Notes: a model not told the origin generated them from the letters alone. A stretch of 7,879 nt of DNA from Dehalococcoidia bacterium (GCA_030740415.1 JASLXI010000032.1:1-7879), one strand, 5' to 3'. Counted from the stretch's first letter, positions 1 through 7,297 are shown. Numbers and translations are program-made.

Positions 1-718
1 GTTGGTCGAGGTCCATGTTGCGGAACTCATCCCATTCAGTGATCAGTACCAGGGCATCGACGTCCTTCGCCACTTGCTGGGTACTGGTGCAGAGGTCCAC
101 GGTGTTACCGAAGATACCCCTTGCCGTGTCTAGGGCAGCGGGGTCGTAGGCCTTGATTCCGGCCCCCTCCTCCATCAGCAGGTTTATCACATCGATGGAG
201 GGAGCACCCCGCATATCGTCAGTGTTGGGCTTGTAGGCCAGGCCGAGGATGCCTATCCGCTTACCCTCAAGAGTACCAAGGGCGTGTTTCACCTTCTCCA
301 CCAGCCGGACTCTCTGGTTGTGGTTGATCTCCTGAACTTGTGAGAGCAGATGAAAGTCGTAGCCCAGGTTTTCCGACATCTTGATGAAGGCGGAGACGTC
401 CTTGCGGAAACAGGCTCCGCCGTAGCCGACGCCGGCGGAGAGGAATCTGTTCCCGATACGCGGGTCGGCGCCCATGCCCTTGGCGACCACAGTGACGTCG
501 GCGCCGAAGAGCTCGCAGATATTGGCAACGGCGTTGATGTAGGAGACCTTCATGGCGAGGAAGGCGTTGGAAGAGTACTTGATGAGTTCGGCCGTGGAGA
601 AATCGGCCACTACCATAGGGGCTTTGAGAGGGCCTAAGAGTTGCTCCATAATCTCCCTGGCGTGGGGGGAATGTAAGCCTAGGGCAATATCCCAATGGCA
701 GCCCGACAGAGCATACAC
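1..718 (-). pseudogene. 5'-truncated UDP-glucose 6-dehydrogenase (nucleotide-sugar dehydrogenase family), also cut by the window edge
   Basis: Intact members oxidise UDP-glucose to UDP-glucuronate with two NAD+, supplying precursors for surface polysaccharide. The minus-strand reading frame, open from 721 to base 1, encodes the central and C-terminal domains. It contains the catalytic Lys/Asn helix STAELIKYSSNAF, the catalytic-cysteine loop GYGGACFRKD, the C-terminal domain motif LAYKPNTDDMRGAPS, and LITEWDEFRNMD near the left edge. Recognisable homology begins only at about HAREIMEQLLGPLKAP. Two in-frame stops (TGA TAG, 727-722) lie just upstream of the first possible start, a GTG at 718; an ATG at 649 is another option. 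Lys of ELIK is residue 47 here but near 204 in characterised enzymes, so roughly 155 N-terminal residues, most of the Rossmann NAD-binding domain, are absent. I found no trace of them in any frame up to 827. A product could not bind NAD normally, so I call it a pseudogene. The family assignment is firm; loss of function is inferred. Confidence 0.85.
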
Positions 719-755
719 ATACTATCATTCTTCTTGGCAAAGTTCATTTGGATAG

Positions 756-816
756 ATTCTCTCCCTAGGAGATTACAACGTGGAATGTGTAGAGGATAGG
801 TAGTGTGAGAGAGAAT
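756..816. repeat. Imperfect inverted repeat between MFS array and truncated dehydrogenase
   Basis: ATTCTCTCCC at 756-765 pairs with GAGAGAGAAT at 807-816: eight Watson-Crick pairs run from the outer ends, followed by one G-T and one G-C pair, with a 41-base loop. The loop is long and no T-run follows on the minus strand, so it is not a typical intrinsic terminator. It may be chance, a weak transcript structure, or a scar of the event that truncated the dehydrogenase. Nothing else was recognised between 719 and 827. Confidence 0.3.
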
Positions 817-827
817 GTTCTAGGTTC

Positions 828-2075
828 TTACAACCTTCTTAGCCTTGGGAACAAGGCCAGGGCTCCCACCGCAAGAGCAACAAGCCCAGCCCCGTGTGCC
901 GTCAGTGCAAAACCCACACCTAGGGCAGAGGCCAGCGCACCTATTTGCAGATGCCCCACCGGCCCCAAACCAACAGCCAGCACCCATGAACCCATGGCGC
1001 GCCCTCGCAGTTCATTGGGCACCACGGTCTGTACCAGGCTCTGGGACAAGATGTCCGATAATGCCCCCATTCCATTGATTACAATGATGGCCAGAATGGC
1101 GGGGTAGAAAGTGTCTGCAACTCCGAGGAACAATAGAGACATACCGAATATGTGTAACACCGCCAGGTACAGCAACCCTTTGCGACGCACCTCACCCAGG
1201 GAGGATAGGGCCAGTATGGCTGCAATACCGCCTATGGAGCGCAGGGCGTTCATTAGGCCAAGACCCTCGGCACCGACGTCCAGTACGTCCCTGGCAATGA
1301 CCGGCAATAGCACCTGGTGGGAGAAGCCCAGTATCTCCACCGTCGCCGCTAATATGAGGAGCACCTGCAATGTGCTGTTCTGACGTAACTCCACACCGAG
1401 TTCCTTCAAGTTCTGCCACAGGGGCTGCTGGGCACGAGATGTCGATTGGCCTGGGGAGCGAATAAACTGGAGGGTGGTGGCCGACCCTATATAGCTGATG
1501 GCCAGGACCATATAGGCCACGTCTGCCCCCAGACGCCCTACCAGGAAGCCCACCGCCAGGGAGCCACCAATAGCCCCGACTCTCATTCCCAAGGAGAGAA
1601 AAGATAGACCATTAACAAGGTTATTGGGCCCCACGATGTCGTATGCGAAGCTTTGCCGTGCCGGCTGATGCATGGCCCGCAGGCACCCGCCTGCAAAGGT
1701 AATCAGCAGCAGGTGCCATAGGGCCACTAGGTCCAGCATGATGATGAGACTTATAACGGCGCTCAACGCTGCCATACTAATGCTGACGCCTCGTAAGAGC
1801 TTGCGGCGGTCTACTCTGTCGGCGATGGCTCCCGCTATAACTCCCAGGAGAAGAAAGGGTGCCATTCTCAGTGCCAGGGCTGCGCCCACCATCAAGGGGG
1901 AATCGCTTAGCTCAAGCACCAGCCATCCCAGGACCACCTGCTCACCTATGAAGCCTGTGGAGTTGAATACGCCGGATAGCCACAGAAGGCGGAAGTCTCG
2001 GAAACGCATGGCTGGCGCGGCAAGAATGTTACGCAGGCGCGAGCCGCGCCTGGGATTCAACGAATGTTCAGACAA
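828..2075 (-). CDS. MFS exporter, MFS_3/EntS-MefA-like (array copy 1)
   Basis: This is a predicted inner-membrane, proton-driven major facilitator exporter of 415 residues with about twelve hydrophobic segments, a normal length for the family. After a short basic N-terminus (about 28 residues), the canonical motif A between TM2 and TM3 appears as GAIADRVDRRK (about 82-92). The QPARQ motif lies at about 137-141 and the late loop motif PNELRGRAMG at about 353-362; both recur in the neighbouring paralogs. The start is a TTG at 2075, preceded at a good distance by GGAAGAG; no better in-frame start lies between it and the upstream TAA. It is the last intact gene of the array, separated from copy 2 by 114 bases that contain a good promoter, so it may be expressed partly on its own. 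The substrate cannot be told from sequence; drugs, siderophores and organic acids are all possible. The MFS assignment is firm. Confidence 0.9.
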   Translation of the reverse strand: MSEHSLNPRRGSRLRNILAAPAMRFRDFRLLWLSGVFNSTGFIGEQVVLGWLVLELSDSPLMVGAALALRMAPFLLLGVIAGAIADRVDRRKLLRGVSISMAALSAVISLIIMLDLVALWHLLLITFAGGCLRAMHQPARQSFAYDIVGPNNLVNGLSFLSLGMRVGAIGGSLAVGFLVGRLGADVAYMVLAISYIGSATTLQFIRSPGQSTSRAQQPLWQNLKELGVELRQNSTLQVLLILAATVEILGFSHQVLLPVIARDVLDVGAEGLGLMNALRSIGGIAAILALSSLGEVRRKGLLYLAVLHIFGMSLLFLGVADTFYPAILAIIVINGMGALSDILSQSLVQTVVPNELRGRAMGSWVLAVGLGPVGHLQIGALASALGVGFALTAHGAGLVALAVGALALFPRLRRL

Positions 2076-2141
2076 TAGTTCTCTTCCATATCCGTATACA
2101 CCCGACTTCCAGGCATGGAACCGCCACGGTCTTTACCAGGG

Positions 2142-2169
2142 ATTGTAGAGGAATCGGGACATGGGTCAA
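2142..2169 (-). promoter_or_regulatory. Candidate sigma70 promoter for array copy 1
   Basis: On the minus strand TTGACC (2169-2164) and TACAAT (2147-2142) are separated by 16 bases. Both boxes are one mismatch or close to consensus. Transcription would start near 2135, leaving a leader of about 60 bases before the TTG start at 2075. The site lies wholly in the 114-base gap after the copy 2 stop codon. Confidence 0.5.
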
Positions 2170-2189
2170 AGGGGTGAGGGACTTGGAAA

Positions 2190-3563
2190 TCAGTCAACTT
2201 TGCGCAGACTGGGGAGAAGAATGCCCACCACGACGGCTCCAATAGCACAAAAGCCGCCGTAGGAAGCCAGGGCTAGGGGACCGCCGACGGCTGCTATGGC
2301 AAAGCCACCGGCACCACTGCCCAGGGTGCTGAAGCCCCTGTCCAGGGTCATGAGGCTGAAGACCCTGCCTCGCAGTTCATTGGGGGTTATCTCCATCAGT
2401 ACGGCGGTTCTCAGGGTCATCATGGCGGTCTGGCCAATCCCGACGATGATAATCATGAACATGGGCAGCACAGGGATGGAAAGCCCGAGAATAACGGTGA
2501 GGGGGAGTACCGACGTGAGGCCCAGACCTGCCAGGGCCAACCCGTAGACAGTCAGTCCCCCAATGATATACATGCCCCTACGCCGCATTTTCGCACCCAA
2601 GCTTGCAATAGCCAAGGCACCGGCCAGAGAGCCGATACCAGAGACTGCCAAAAGTATGCCTGTTCCTTCGGCTCCTATGTCCATAACCTCCAAGGCCAGC
2701 CAGGGGACGAAGACCTGTAGATAGGGCATGCCGAAGAGAGACTGGACCGCGAAAAGGACCAGGAGGCCCAGGATGACCGGACTCTTGCCGGCGAATTTGA
2801 ATCCCTGGACTAGACCAGAAAGCCATGTATCCTGATGCTGTTCTACACGACCCGCCATAGGGACTCTTATCATATATGTGACAGTAACAGCCATTACGTA
2901 AGCGAGTGCGGTGATGACGTACACTCCCCCGAAACTCCTGGCATCCTCTGCCCCATAGTTAAACACAAAGGCCCAGATGGCGATGAGAAACCCGGCAAGG
3001 GAGGCGCTCAGGATTCGGACTATCTGCATGCTACCTGTATTGAGGGCGATGCCGTTGAGGAGAAGCTTTTGAGGGATCAAGCTGGGTAGCAGGGCCTGAC
3101 GCGCGGGGCCATCGAAGGCCATGAGGAGGCTGCGGAGAATAGCGGTCGCGTAGATGTGCCATAGCTCCAGGTTGCCGGTGACTATTATGACGGCGAAGAT
3201 GATGTTAACAGCCATACTTAGGCTTTTGGAAAACAGCATGACTATGCGTCGGTCGAAGCGGTCGGACACTAGTCCACCGAAGGGTCCCAGGAACATCATG
3301 GGTGCACCGCGAACCAGAGAGATGAGGCCGAGTTGTACGGCGGAGCCGGTAAGGGCGACCACCAGCACGGGCCTAGCGACCATGTCCATCCACAGTGCTA
3401 AGGAGTTGCTTATCTGGCCGATGAAGAGAAGGAGGTAGTTTTTATATGCCAGGGAATGAAAAGTGGGAGGCAACCAGCGCGGGGGCTCCTTCCACTCCAC
3501 CTCTGGAGCGTTCTCGACAACGGCTTGCATCCTTCCTGACAGTCTTTGGGTATCCGCGTTCAT
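2190..3563 (-). CDS. MFS exporter, MFS_3/EntS-MefA-like (array copy 2)
   Basis: This is a predicted inner-membrane MFS exporter of 457 residues. A hydrophilic N-terminal tail of about 38 residues precedes TM1 (YLLLFIGQ). Motif A reads GGLVSDRFDRR (about 96-106), followed by the GPARQALLP motif (about 152-160) and PNELRGRVFS near 394-403. The protein ends in the short basic SLRKVD tail that the other copies also carry in variant form. The ATG at 3563 lacks an obvious Shine-Dalgarno. An in-frame ATG at 3530 (residue 12) follows AGGAAGG very closely and is an alternative start. Only 38 bases separate it from the upstream copy 3 stop, so co-transcription and perhaps translational coupling with copy 3 are likely. 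It resembles copy 3 more than copy 1 around TM1-TM2 (LALWMDMVARPVL against FALWVDQIAKPLL). Its substrate is unknown. Confidence 0.9.
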   Translation of the reverse strand: MNADTQRLSGRMQAVVENAPEVEWKEPPRWLPPTFHSLAYKNYLLLFIGQISNSLALWMDMVARPVLVVALTGSAVQLGLISLVRGAPMMFLGPFGGLVSDRFDRRIVMLFSKSLSMAVNIIFAVIIVTGNLELWHIYATAILRSLLMAFDGPARQALLPSLIPQKLLLNGIALNTGSMQIVRILSASLAGFLIAIWAFVFNYGAEDARSFGGVYVITALAYVMAVTVTYMIRVPMAGRVEQHQDTWLSGLVQGFKFAGKSPVILGLLVLFAVQSLFGMPYLQVFVPWLALEVMDIGAEGTGILLAVSGIGSLAGALAIASLGAKMRRRGMYIIGGLTVYGLALAGLGLTSVLPLTVILGLSIPVLPMFMIIIVGIGQTAMMTLRTAVLMEITPNELRGRVFSLMTLDRGFSTLGSGAGGFAIAAVGGPLALASYGGFCAIGAVVVGILLPSLRKVD

Positions 3564-3601
3564 CGTTGTTGGCTGTTATGTGGTTGCCTTTCTGGGCAGA
3601 G

Positions 3602-4930
3602 CTAGTCGATGCGGCGCAGAGGTGGATAAGCAAGAAACATCACCGCCGCGGTAGCTATTAGCCCCACACCGAAGAGGATCTGCGCGACTTGGGCTCCCAG
3701 GGCGGCGGCCATGAAGCCTGCCATGGCCCCTCCAAGAGTGGTCGTGGCCCGGTCCAGGCTAAGGACTCCCAGGACCCGTCCCCGCATGTGCTCGTCGGCC
3801 TTCTCCACAAGGACAGCGTTGATCAGGGGGAAGAAGCTTGACTGCCCCATTCCCAGAAGTAGCATCATAGCGAAGGCTAGGGGGACGGAGAGAAGATAAG
3901 TAGATGCCGAGAAGATGATGAGGAGGAAACCGAAGATAGCTAGGAGTCCGAGCATGATGAGTCCGCGTCCTTTGGAAGGGTTGGTCCCGGCCAACAAGAG
4001 GGCGCCCGCAAGACCACCCACTGCCGACACCGATACCATATACCCAAAACCCGTATAGCCTATGTCGAGGATCTGGATAGCAAAAAGAGGAGCGAAGACC
4101 TGCATGAAGGCCATTCCGAATGTGAACCAGCCCAGGGAAATGATTAGAACTCCCCGTATATCCGGAGCATTCCAGGAATACTTGATACCCTCAACGAGGT
4201 CGTTTCCCATGCTGCGTACCCCTCGGTAGCCGGAGCGCTTGTGGTCTGGTGGCCTCAGCATCCAGGTAAAGAACACCGCTCCAACATACATGACCGCCGT
4301 GACTACATAGGCCCCTCCGAAATCAAATATGCTGATGAGAAGGCCGGCCCCTGCCGCCCCAGCGATGCGCGTAGCGGTCATGCTTCCCGTGCTGAGGGCC
4401 ATGGCATTAGTTACCAAATGCGATGGGACTATGGAAGGGATCATGGCCCGGCGTGCAGGCTGATCAAAGGCCATCGTTGCCCCCCGCAAGACGTTGTAAG
4501 CGTAGATATGCCAGAGTTCCATCAAACCCGTTACTACTAGGGCGGTGAAGACGACGGTGAGGCCCAGAACTATAACTTTGGTGATGAGGAGGACGGCACG
4601 TCGGTTGAAGTTGTCGGCCACCACTCCCGCGATGAGGCCAAAGCCGACGGCAGGGACGGTCCGGGCTACCAGGATCATGCCCAGGTGAATGGGAGACCCT
4701 GTGAGAGAGAGGATGAGAAGGGGCTTGGCTATCTGGTCCACCCAGAGAGCAAATGCATGGGTGACCTGGCCCGCCCAGAGCCATACGAAGTCTCGATAGG
4801 CCATAGAGGCGAAGGTGTTCTTGAAAACGGCGCGGCGTCCTCCCCGTGCTATCTCGGTTGCTTCGGAAAGGTCAGTCTTTCCTGGAAGGTCTGAGGACGG
4901 GTCTGGAGTATTTGGATTCTCTAGGTTCAC
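3602..4930 (-). CDS. MFS exporter, MFS_3/EntS-MefA-like (array copy 3)
   Basis: This is a predicted inner-membrane MFS exporter of 442 residues, with a hydrophilic, Pro/Ser/Glu-rich N-terminal tail of about 45 residues before TM1. Motif A is altered: it reads AGVVADNFNRR (about 101-111), with Asn where the family normally has Arg or Lys after the conserved Asp. QPARRAMIP and EHMRGRVLG, both seen in the paralogs, are present. The start is a GTG at 4930; an in-frame TGA lies only one codon further upstream and the next in-frame Met is at residue 43, almost at TM1, so GTG is preferred despite a weak ribosome site. The gene begins 22 bases after the stop of a decayed MFS remnant that aligns best with this protein's own C-terminus. 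That suggests the two arose by tandem duplication. The MFS assignment is firm; the substrate is unknown. Confidence 0.9.
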   Translation of the reverse strand: MNLENPNTPDPSSDLPGKTDLSEATEIARGGRRAVFKNTFASMAYRDFVWLWAGQVTHAFALWVDQIAKPLLILSLTGSPIHLGMILVARTVPAVGFGLIAGVVADNFNRRAVLLITKVIVLGLTVVFTALVVTGLMELWHIYAYNVLRGATMAFDQPARRAMIPSIVPSHLVTNAMALSTGSMTATRIAGAAGAGLLISIFDFGGAYVVTAVMYVGAVFFTWMLRPPDHKRSGYRGVRSMGNDLVEGIKYSWNAPDIRGVLIISLGWFTFGMAFMQVFAPLFAIQILDIGYTGFGYMVSVSAVGGLAGALLLAGTNPSKGRGLIMLGLLAIFGFLLIIFSASTYLLSVPLAFAMMLLLGMGQSSFFPLINAVLVEKADEHMRGRVLGVLSLDRATTTLGGAMAGFMAAALGAQVAQILFGVGLIATAAVMFLAYPPLRRID

Positions 4931-4952
4931 AGTTCATTTCTTCGTTTCGGTG

Positions 4953-5145
4953 CTAATTGATACGGTGCAGCTGTGGATAGACTACGAACATCGCCGTGGC
5001 AGTAGTAATGCACCCAATCCCAAAGGTGATCTGGGTTTTACGGATTCCTATGTGATCTGAGAGGAAATCTGCCATGGCTCCTCCAAGCGTTGCGCTGTTG
5101 CCCCTACGCCATTGCTGTGGCCGTTATCCCTCTCATGAGGTGTAT
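4953..5145 (-). pseudogene. C-terminal remnant of a fifth MFS exporter
   Basis: The gap between copies 4 and 3 is not empty. On the minus strand a frame ending at TAG 4955-4953 encodes ATLGGAMADF, then FGIGC, then MFVVYPQLHRIN. By eye this matches the last 46 residues of copy 3 at about 24 positions (TTLGGAMAGF, FGVGL, MFLAYPPLRRID). A little upstream, in a different frame, HLMRG (ATG at 5136-5134) corresponds to the EHMRGRV loop of copy 3. The distance from that Met codon to the conserved Leu-Gly-Gly is 49 bases against 51 in copy 3, so a net two-base loss shifts the frame. Nothing recognisable as MFS precedes 5145, so the first 85-90 percent of the gene has been deleted. It is non-functional. 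A 39-codon ATG frame across it (5167-5048) has no family resemblance. Confidence 0.8.
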
Positions 5146-5204
5146 CTTCTTGTGTTCTCTGTTCCATATTCTTGCCCGGATTTCAGTTGAACGGGTATCT
5201 AGAC

Positions 5205-6644
5205 CTAGTCCAGTTTCCTCATCCTAGGTACGAACAGCAAGAATATTGAGAAGAATGTGAGGATGATAGCCAGACCACCTACGGCCCACTCTATCCCGAT
5301 CATGTCGGTCATAATGCCTGCGAAGAAGACCCCAAAACTGGTCAAACCGAACTCCATCATCATGAGGCTCATCACGCGGCCACGATATTCGTCTTGGACG
5401 TAGTATTGCAACAAGGTGTTGCTCAGGGTCATCCGGGCCGTTTGACCTATTCCGACGAAGAAGATGAAGCCAAGAGCCACAGGCCAGGCAAAGGATGGGA
5501 ACCAGGAGTTGGAGAAGAACAGTCCCACCAAAGCCACCCCTAATATAAAGCTCCCGACAATCAGCATGAGGCCGCGCTTTTTGTTGGGCACTGATGCCAG
5601 GAATATGGAACCGAGCATGGCCCCCACACCTGACATGCTTAACAACAGTCCAAAGCCCCTAGAGTCCACACGAAGGACGTCAGAGGTGAGAGCAGGTAAC
5701 AACATCATGTAAGGCATGGAGAGGAGGGTCACGATGAAGGTAACGACAAGGAGGAGGAAGATGGTCTTGTCTCGGCGAGCGTATATGAGCCCGTCTACCA
5801 CGTCCTTCATAGCGCCGCGCCCGCTCAGACTAACAGTACCCGTCTTTGGCATCAGGGTGATGAAGAAGACGGCCAATAGATACATTCCTGTCATGGCGAA
5901 GTAGACGGCCTCGAAGCCGAACAGGAAGATAATGAAGCCCACGGGTATTGGAGCCAGGAGTCGCATTGCATTCATGCCAAAGGTGTTGAGGGCTACTGCG
6001 TTCATCAGCTGGTCTTGGTTGACGATCTCGGCGATCATAGCCTGGCGGGAGGGCATCATGAGGCCCATGATAGTCCCCTGGAACAAGGCAGCTACCACCA
6101 GAATAATCCAGGAGCCGGACCGCTCCTCACTCATAAGGCCGAATACCAGGGTTAGGGCAATTACCAATGAAACTACGGCTGAGGCTGCCTGACCTACCCA
6201 GAGGACGTACTTCTTCTGAACTCGGTCGGCAATGACACCTCCGAAGAGGGAGAAGAAGAGCATGGGCATAGCGTTACCAAGGGCCATGACCCCCAGAGCC
6301 ATGCCTGATCCGGTCAGCTCGTAGACCAGGAGTGACCTGGCGATCATCTGCATGTTCATGGCGGCCATCTGGCCCACCATAGCCCCGTAGTAGAGACGGA
6401 ATACGGGGCTCCTGAAGGAAGTAAAGGTTCTCAGATTGCGCAGGGAGAAGGAGCCTCTTCCACCGCCACCCATGCCCATGCCACCGCCACCCATGCCCAT
6501 GCCACCGCTACCCATGCCCATGCCACCGCTACCCATGCCAGCTTGGCTAGTGCCCTTGCGCCCATCATGAGCGCCAGTCTCAGTCTTAGCGCTCACGTTG
6601 GCTTCGGTCTCTTTATTTGACTCCTCTTGGCTACGCCACTGCAT
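5205..6644 (-). CDS. MFS exporter with Gly-Met-rich N-terminal tail (array copy 4)
   Basis: This is a predicted inner-membrane MFS exporter of 479 residues, longer than its neighbours because of a cytoplasmic-type N-terminal tail of about 80 residues. The tail has a charged Glu/Lys/Thr part, then a Gly-Met-rich stretch (about 36-63) built from seven-residue units such as MGMGGGG and MGMGSGG. The MFS core follows: motif A is GGVIADRVQKK (about 135-145), MPSRQAMIAE takes the place of the QPARQ motif, and DEYRGRVMS is the late loop. Methionine is also frequent through the core. The ATG at 6644 is chosen because GAAGAG lies about six bases upstream; a TTG one codon earlier (6647) is in frame. It is the first exporter after the MarR gene, 107 bases downstream, where I see no strong promoter, so read-through from marR is plausible. 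The MFS call is firm; the role of the tail and the substrate are unknown. Confidence 0.9.
   Translation of the reverse strand: MQWRSQEESNKETEANVSAKTETGAHDGRKGTSQAGMGSGGMGMGSGGMGMGGGGMGMGGGGRGSFSLRNLRTFTSFRSPVFRLYYGAMVGQMAAMNMQMIARSLLVYELTGSGMALGVMALGNAMPMLFFSLFGGVIADRVQKKYVLWVGQAASAVVSLVIALTLVFGLMSEERSGSWIILVVAALFQGTIMGLMMPSRQAMIAEIVNQDQLMNAVALNTFGMNAMRLLAPIPVGFIIFLFGFEAVYFAMTGMYLLAVFFITLMPKTGTVSLSGRGAMKDVVDGLIYARRDKTIFLLLVVTFIVTLLSMPYMMLLPALTSDVLRVDSRGFGLLLSMSGVGAMLGSIFLASVPNKKRGLMLIVGSFILGVALVGLFFSNSWFPSFAWPVALGFIFFVGIGQTARMTLSNTLLQYYVQDEYRGRVMSLMMMEFGLTSFGVFFAGIMTDMIGIEWAVGGLAIILTFFSIFLLFVPRMRKLD
6460..6539 (-). repeat. Four tandem 21-bp in-frame repeats coding the Gly-Met tail
   Basis: The plus strand shows units at 6460-6480, 6481-6501, 6502-6522 and a partial fourth at 6523-6539. 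Units 1 and 2 are identical; units 3 and 4 differ from them by one base (GCT for GCC), which changes Gly to Ser in the protein. Each unit is exactly seven codons, so changes in copy number keep the frame. Near-identity at the DNA level points to recent expansion by slippage. Confidence 0.9.
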
Positions 6645-6751
6645 CAAACACTCTTCGTCACACTATAATTCCTAAACATCGTATATTTTATGCCGATCAG
6701 TTTTGGACGCCGTGGTCAGTCACTCGAGGCCTATGTCGGCAGAGACATGGT

Positions 6752-7216
6752 CTAGCGCACTGATCCGACGGAGGGCGCGCTACTGATCAGCTTCATAGCC
6801 TCGAATACCCTCTCAAGTTTGGCCTGAGAGAGGTGCGCTAAGCGCTCTTCCCACCTGGACCGCCGCGCTGCCAGAAGGCTATGCCCCAATTCACTTCCCT
6901 GCTCCGTGAGAGCACACAGGACAGAGCGACGGTCCTCCGTGTCAGGCCAGCGGTCTACCAGGTCCTTTTCCACTAGACTGTCCATCAGCCCTGTGGCCCT
7001 GGACATGGATACATCCAAAGCAGAGGCAAGTTCGCTCATGCGCAAAGACCGTTCCTGGAGTAGAAGGAAGACCACACGGACCTGTGGCATATTCAACTCC
7101 AGGGTAAACCACCCTGGCGGCACAGCACGCGGGCCTGAGCGATAAACCTCCTCCAGGATATCTATCACCTGGTTTAGCAGGTACTCTCTTGAAGGCTGCG
7201 CGTCGGCTCGTGTCAC
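6752..7216 (-). CDS. MarR-family winged-helix transcriptional regulator
   Basis: MarR proteins are dimeric, usually ligand-released repressors of efflux and aromatic-compound genes. This one has 154 residues, the usual family length. An N-terminal dimerisation helix (about 10-27) precedes the winged helix-turn-helix at about 46-107: the first helices include LRMSELASALDVS, the recognition helix is around MSRATGLMDSLVEKDLV, and the wing carries the family's D-x-x-x-D-R-R pattern in PDTEDRRSVLCALTEQG. A C-terminal helix (about 110-145) completes the dimer interface. The start is GTG at 7216, four codons after an in-frame TGA; the ribosome site is weak. It heads the exporter array and diverges from a molybdo-hydroxylase gene, the classic arrangement for a local repressor that also controls itself. 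A strong sigma70 promoter precedes it. The ligand is unknown. I see one cysteine (about 101), near the wing, but there is no basis to call it a redox sensor. Confidence 0.9.
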   Translation of the reverse strand: MTRADAQPSREYLLNQVIDILEEVYRSGPRAVPPGWFTLELNMPQVRVVFLLLQERSLRMSELASALDVSMSRATGLMDSLVEKDLVDRWPDTEDRRSVLCALTEQGSELGHSLLAARRSRWEERLAHLSQAKLERVFEAMKLISSAPSVGSVR

Positions 7217-7268
7217 TTCAGATTCTCACAAGAGTTCGCATTACCTGGATATTTCACAAACGAAGAAC

Positions 7269-7297
7269 ATTTTACTCTGTCGTTTACAGGCCGTCAA
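7269..7297 (-). promoter_or_regulatory. Sigma70 promoter for the marR gene
   Basis: On the minus strand TTGACG (7297-7292) and TAAAAT (7274-7269) are separated by exactly 17 bases, each one mismatch from consensus. The start of transcription would be near 7262, giving a leader of about 45 bases to the GTG at 7216. A small dyad, CTGT-5-ACAG (7277-7289), lies in the spacer and could be part of an operator, but four base pairs is weak evidence. Confidence 0.6.

Noticed and set aside
267..740. Long minus-strand open frame of 157 codons
   Set aside because: It is an out-of-frame shadow of the dehydrogenase. The protein is Arg/Pro-rich with no family likeness, while another frame over the same bases gives clear conserved motifs.
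1672..2148. Plus-strand open frame of 158 codons
   Set aside because: It is antisense to MFS copy 1, with a low-complexity Arg/Ser/Pro-rich product typical of a shadow frame.
2057..2248. 63-codon minus-strand ORF across the gap between MFS copies 2 and 1
   Set aside because: It overlaps the end of copy 2 and the start of copy 1, has no family likeness, and the gap is better explained by a promoter and leader.
5048..5167. 39-codon minus-strand ORF starting at ATG 5167
   Set aside because: It overlaps the MFS remnant in another frame, is highly polar with no recognisable family, and has no clear ribosome site.
6460..6539. Tandem repeat considered as a CRISPR-like or regulatory array
   Set aside because: The units are contiguous with no spacers, exactly seven codons long and in frame within an exporter gene, so this is a coding repeat.
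6648..6751. Possible separate promoter for MFS copy 4
   Set aside because: AT-rich -10-like strings such as TATAGT and TAAAAT exist on the minus strand, but none has a credible -35 at a proper distance.
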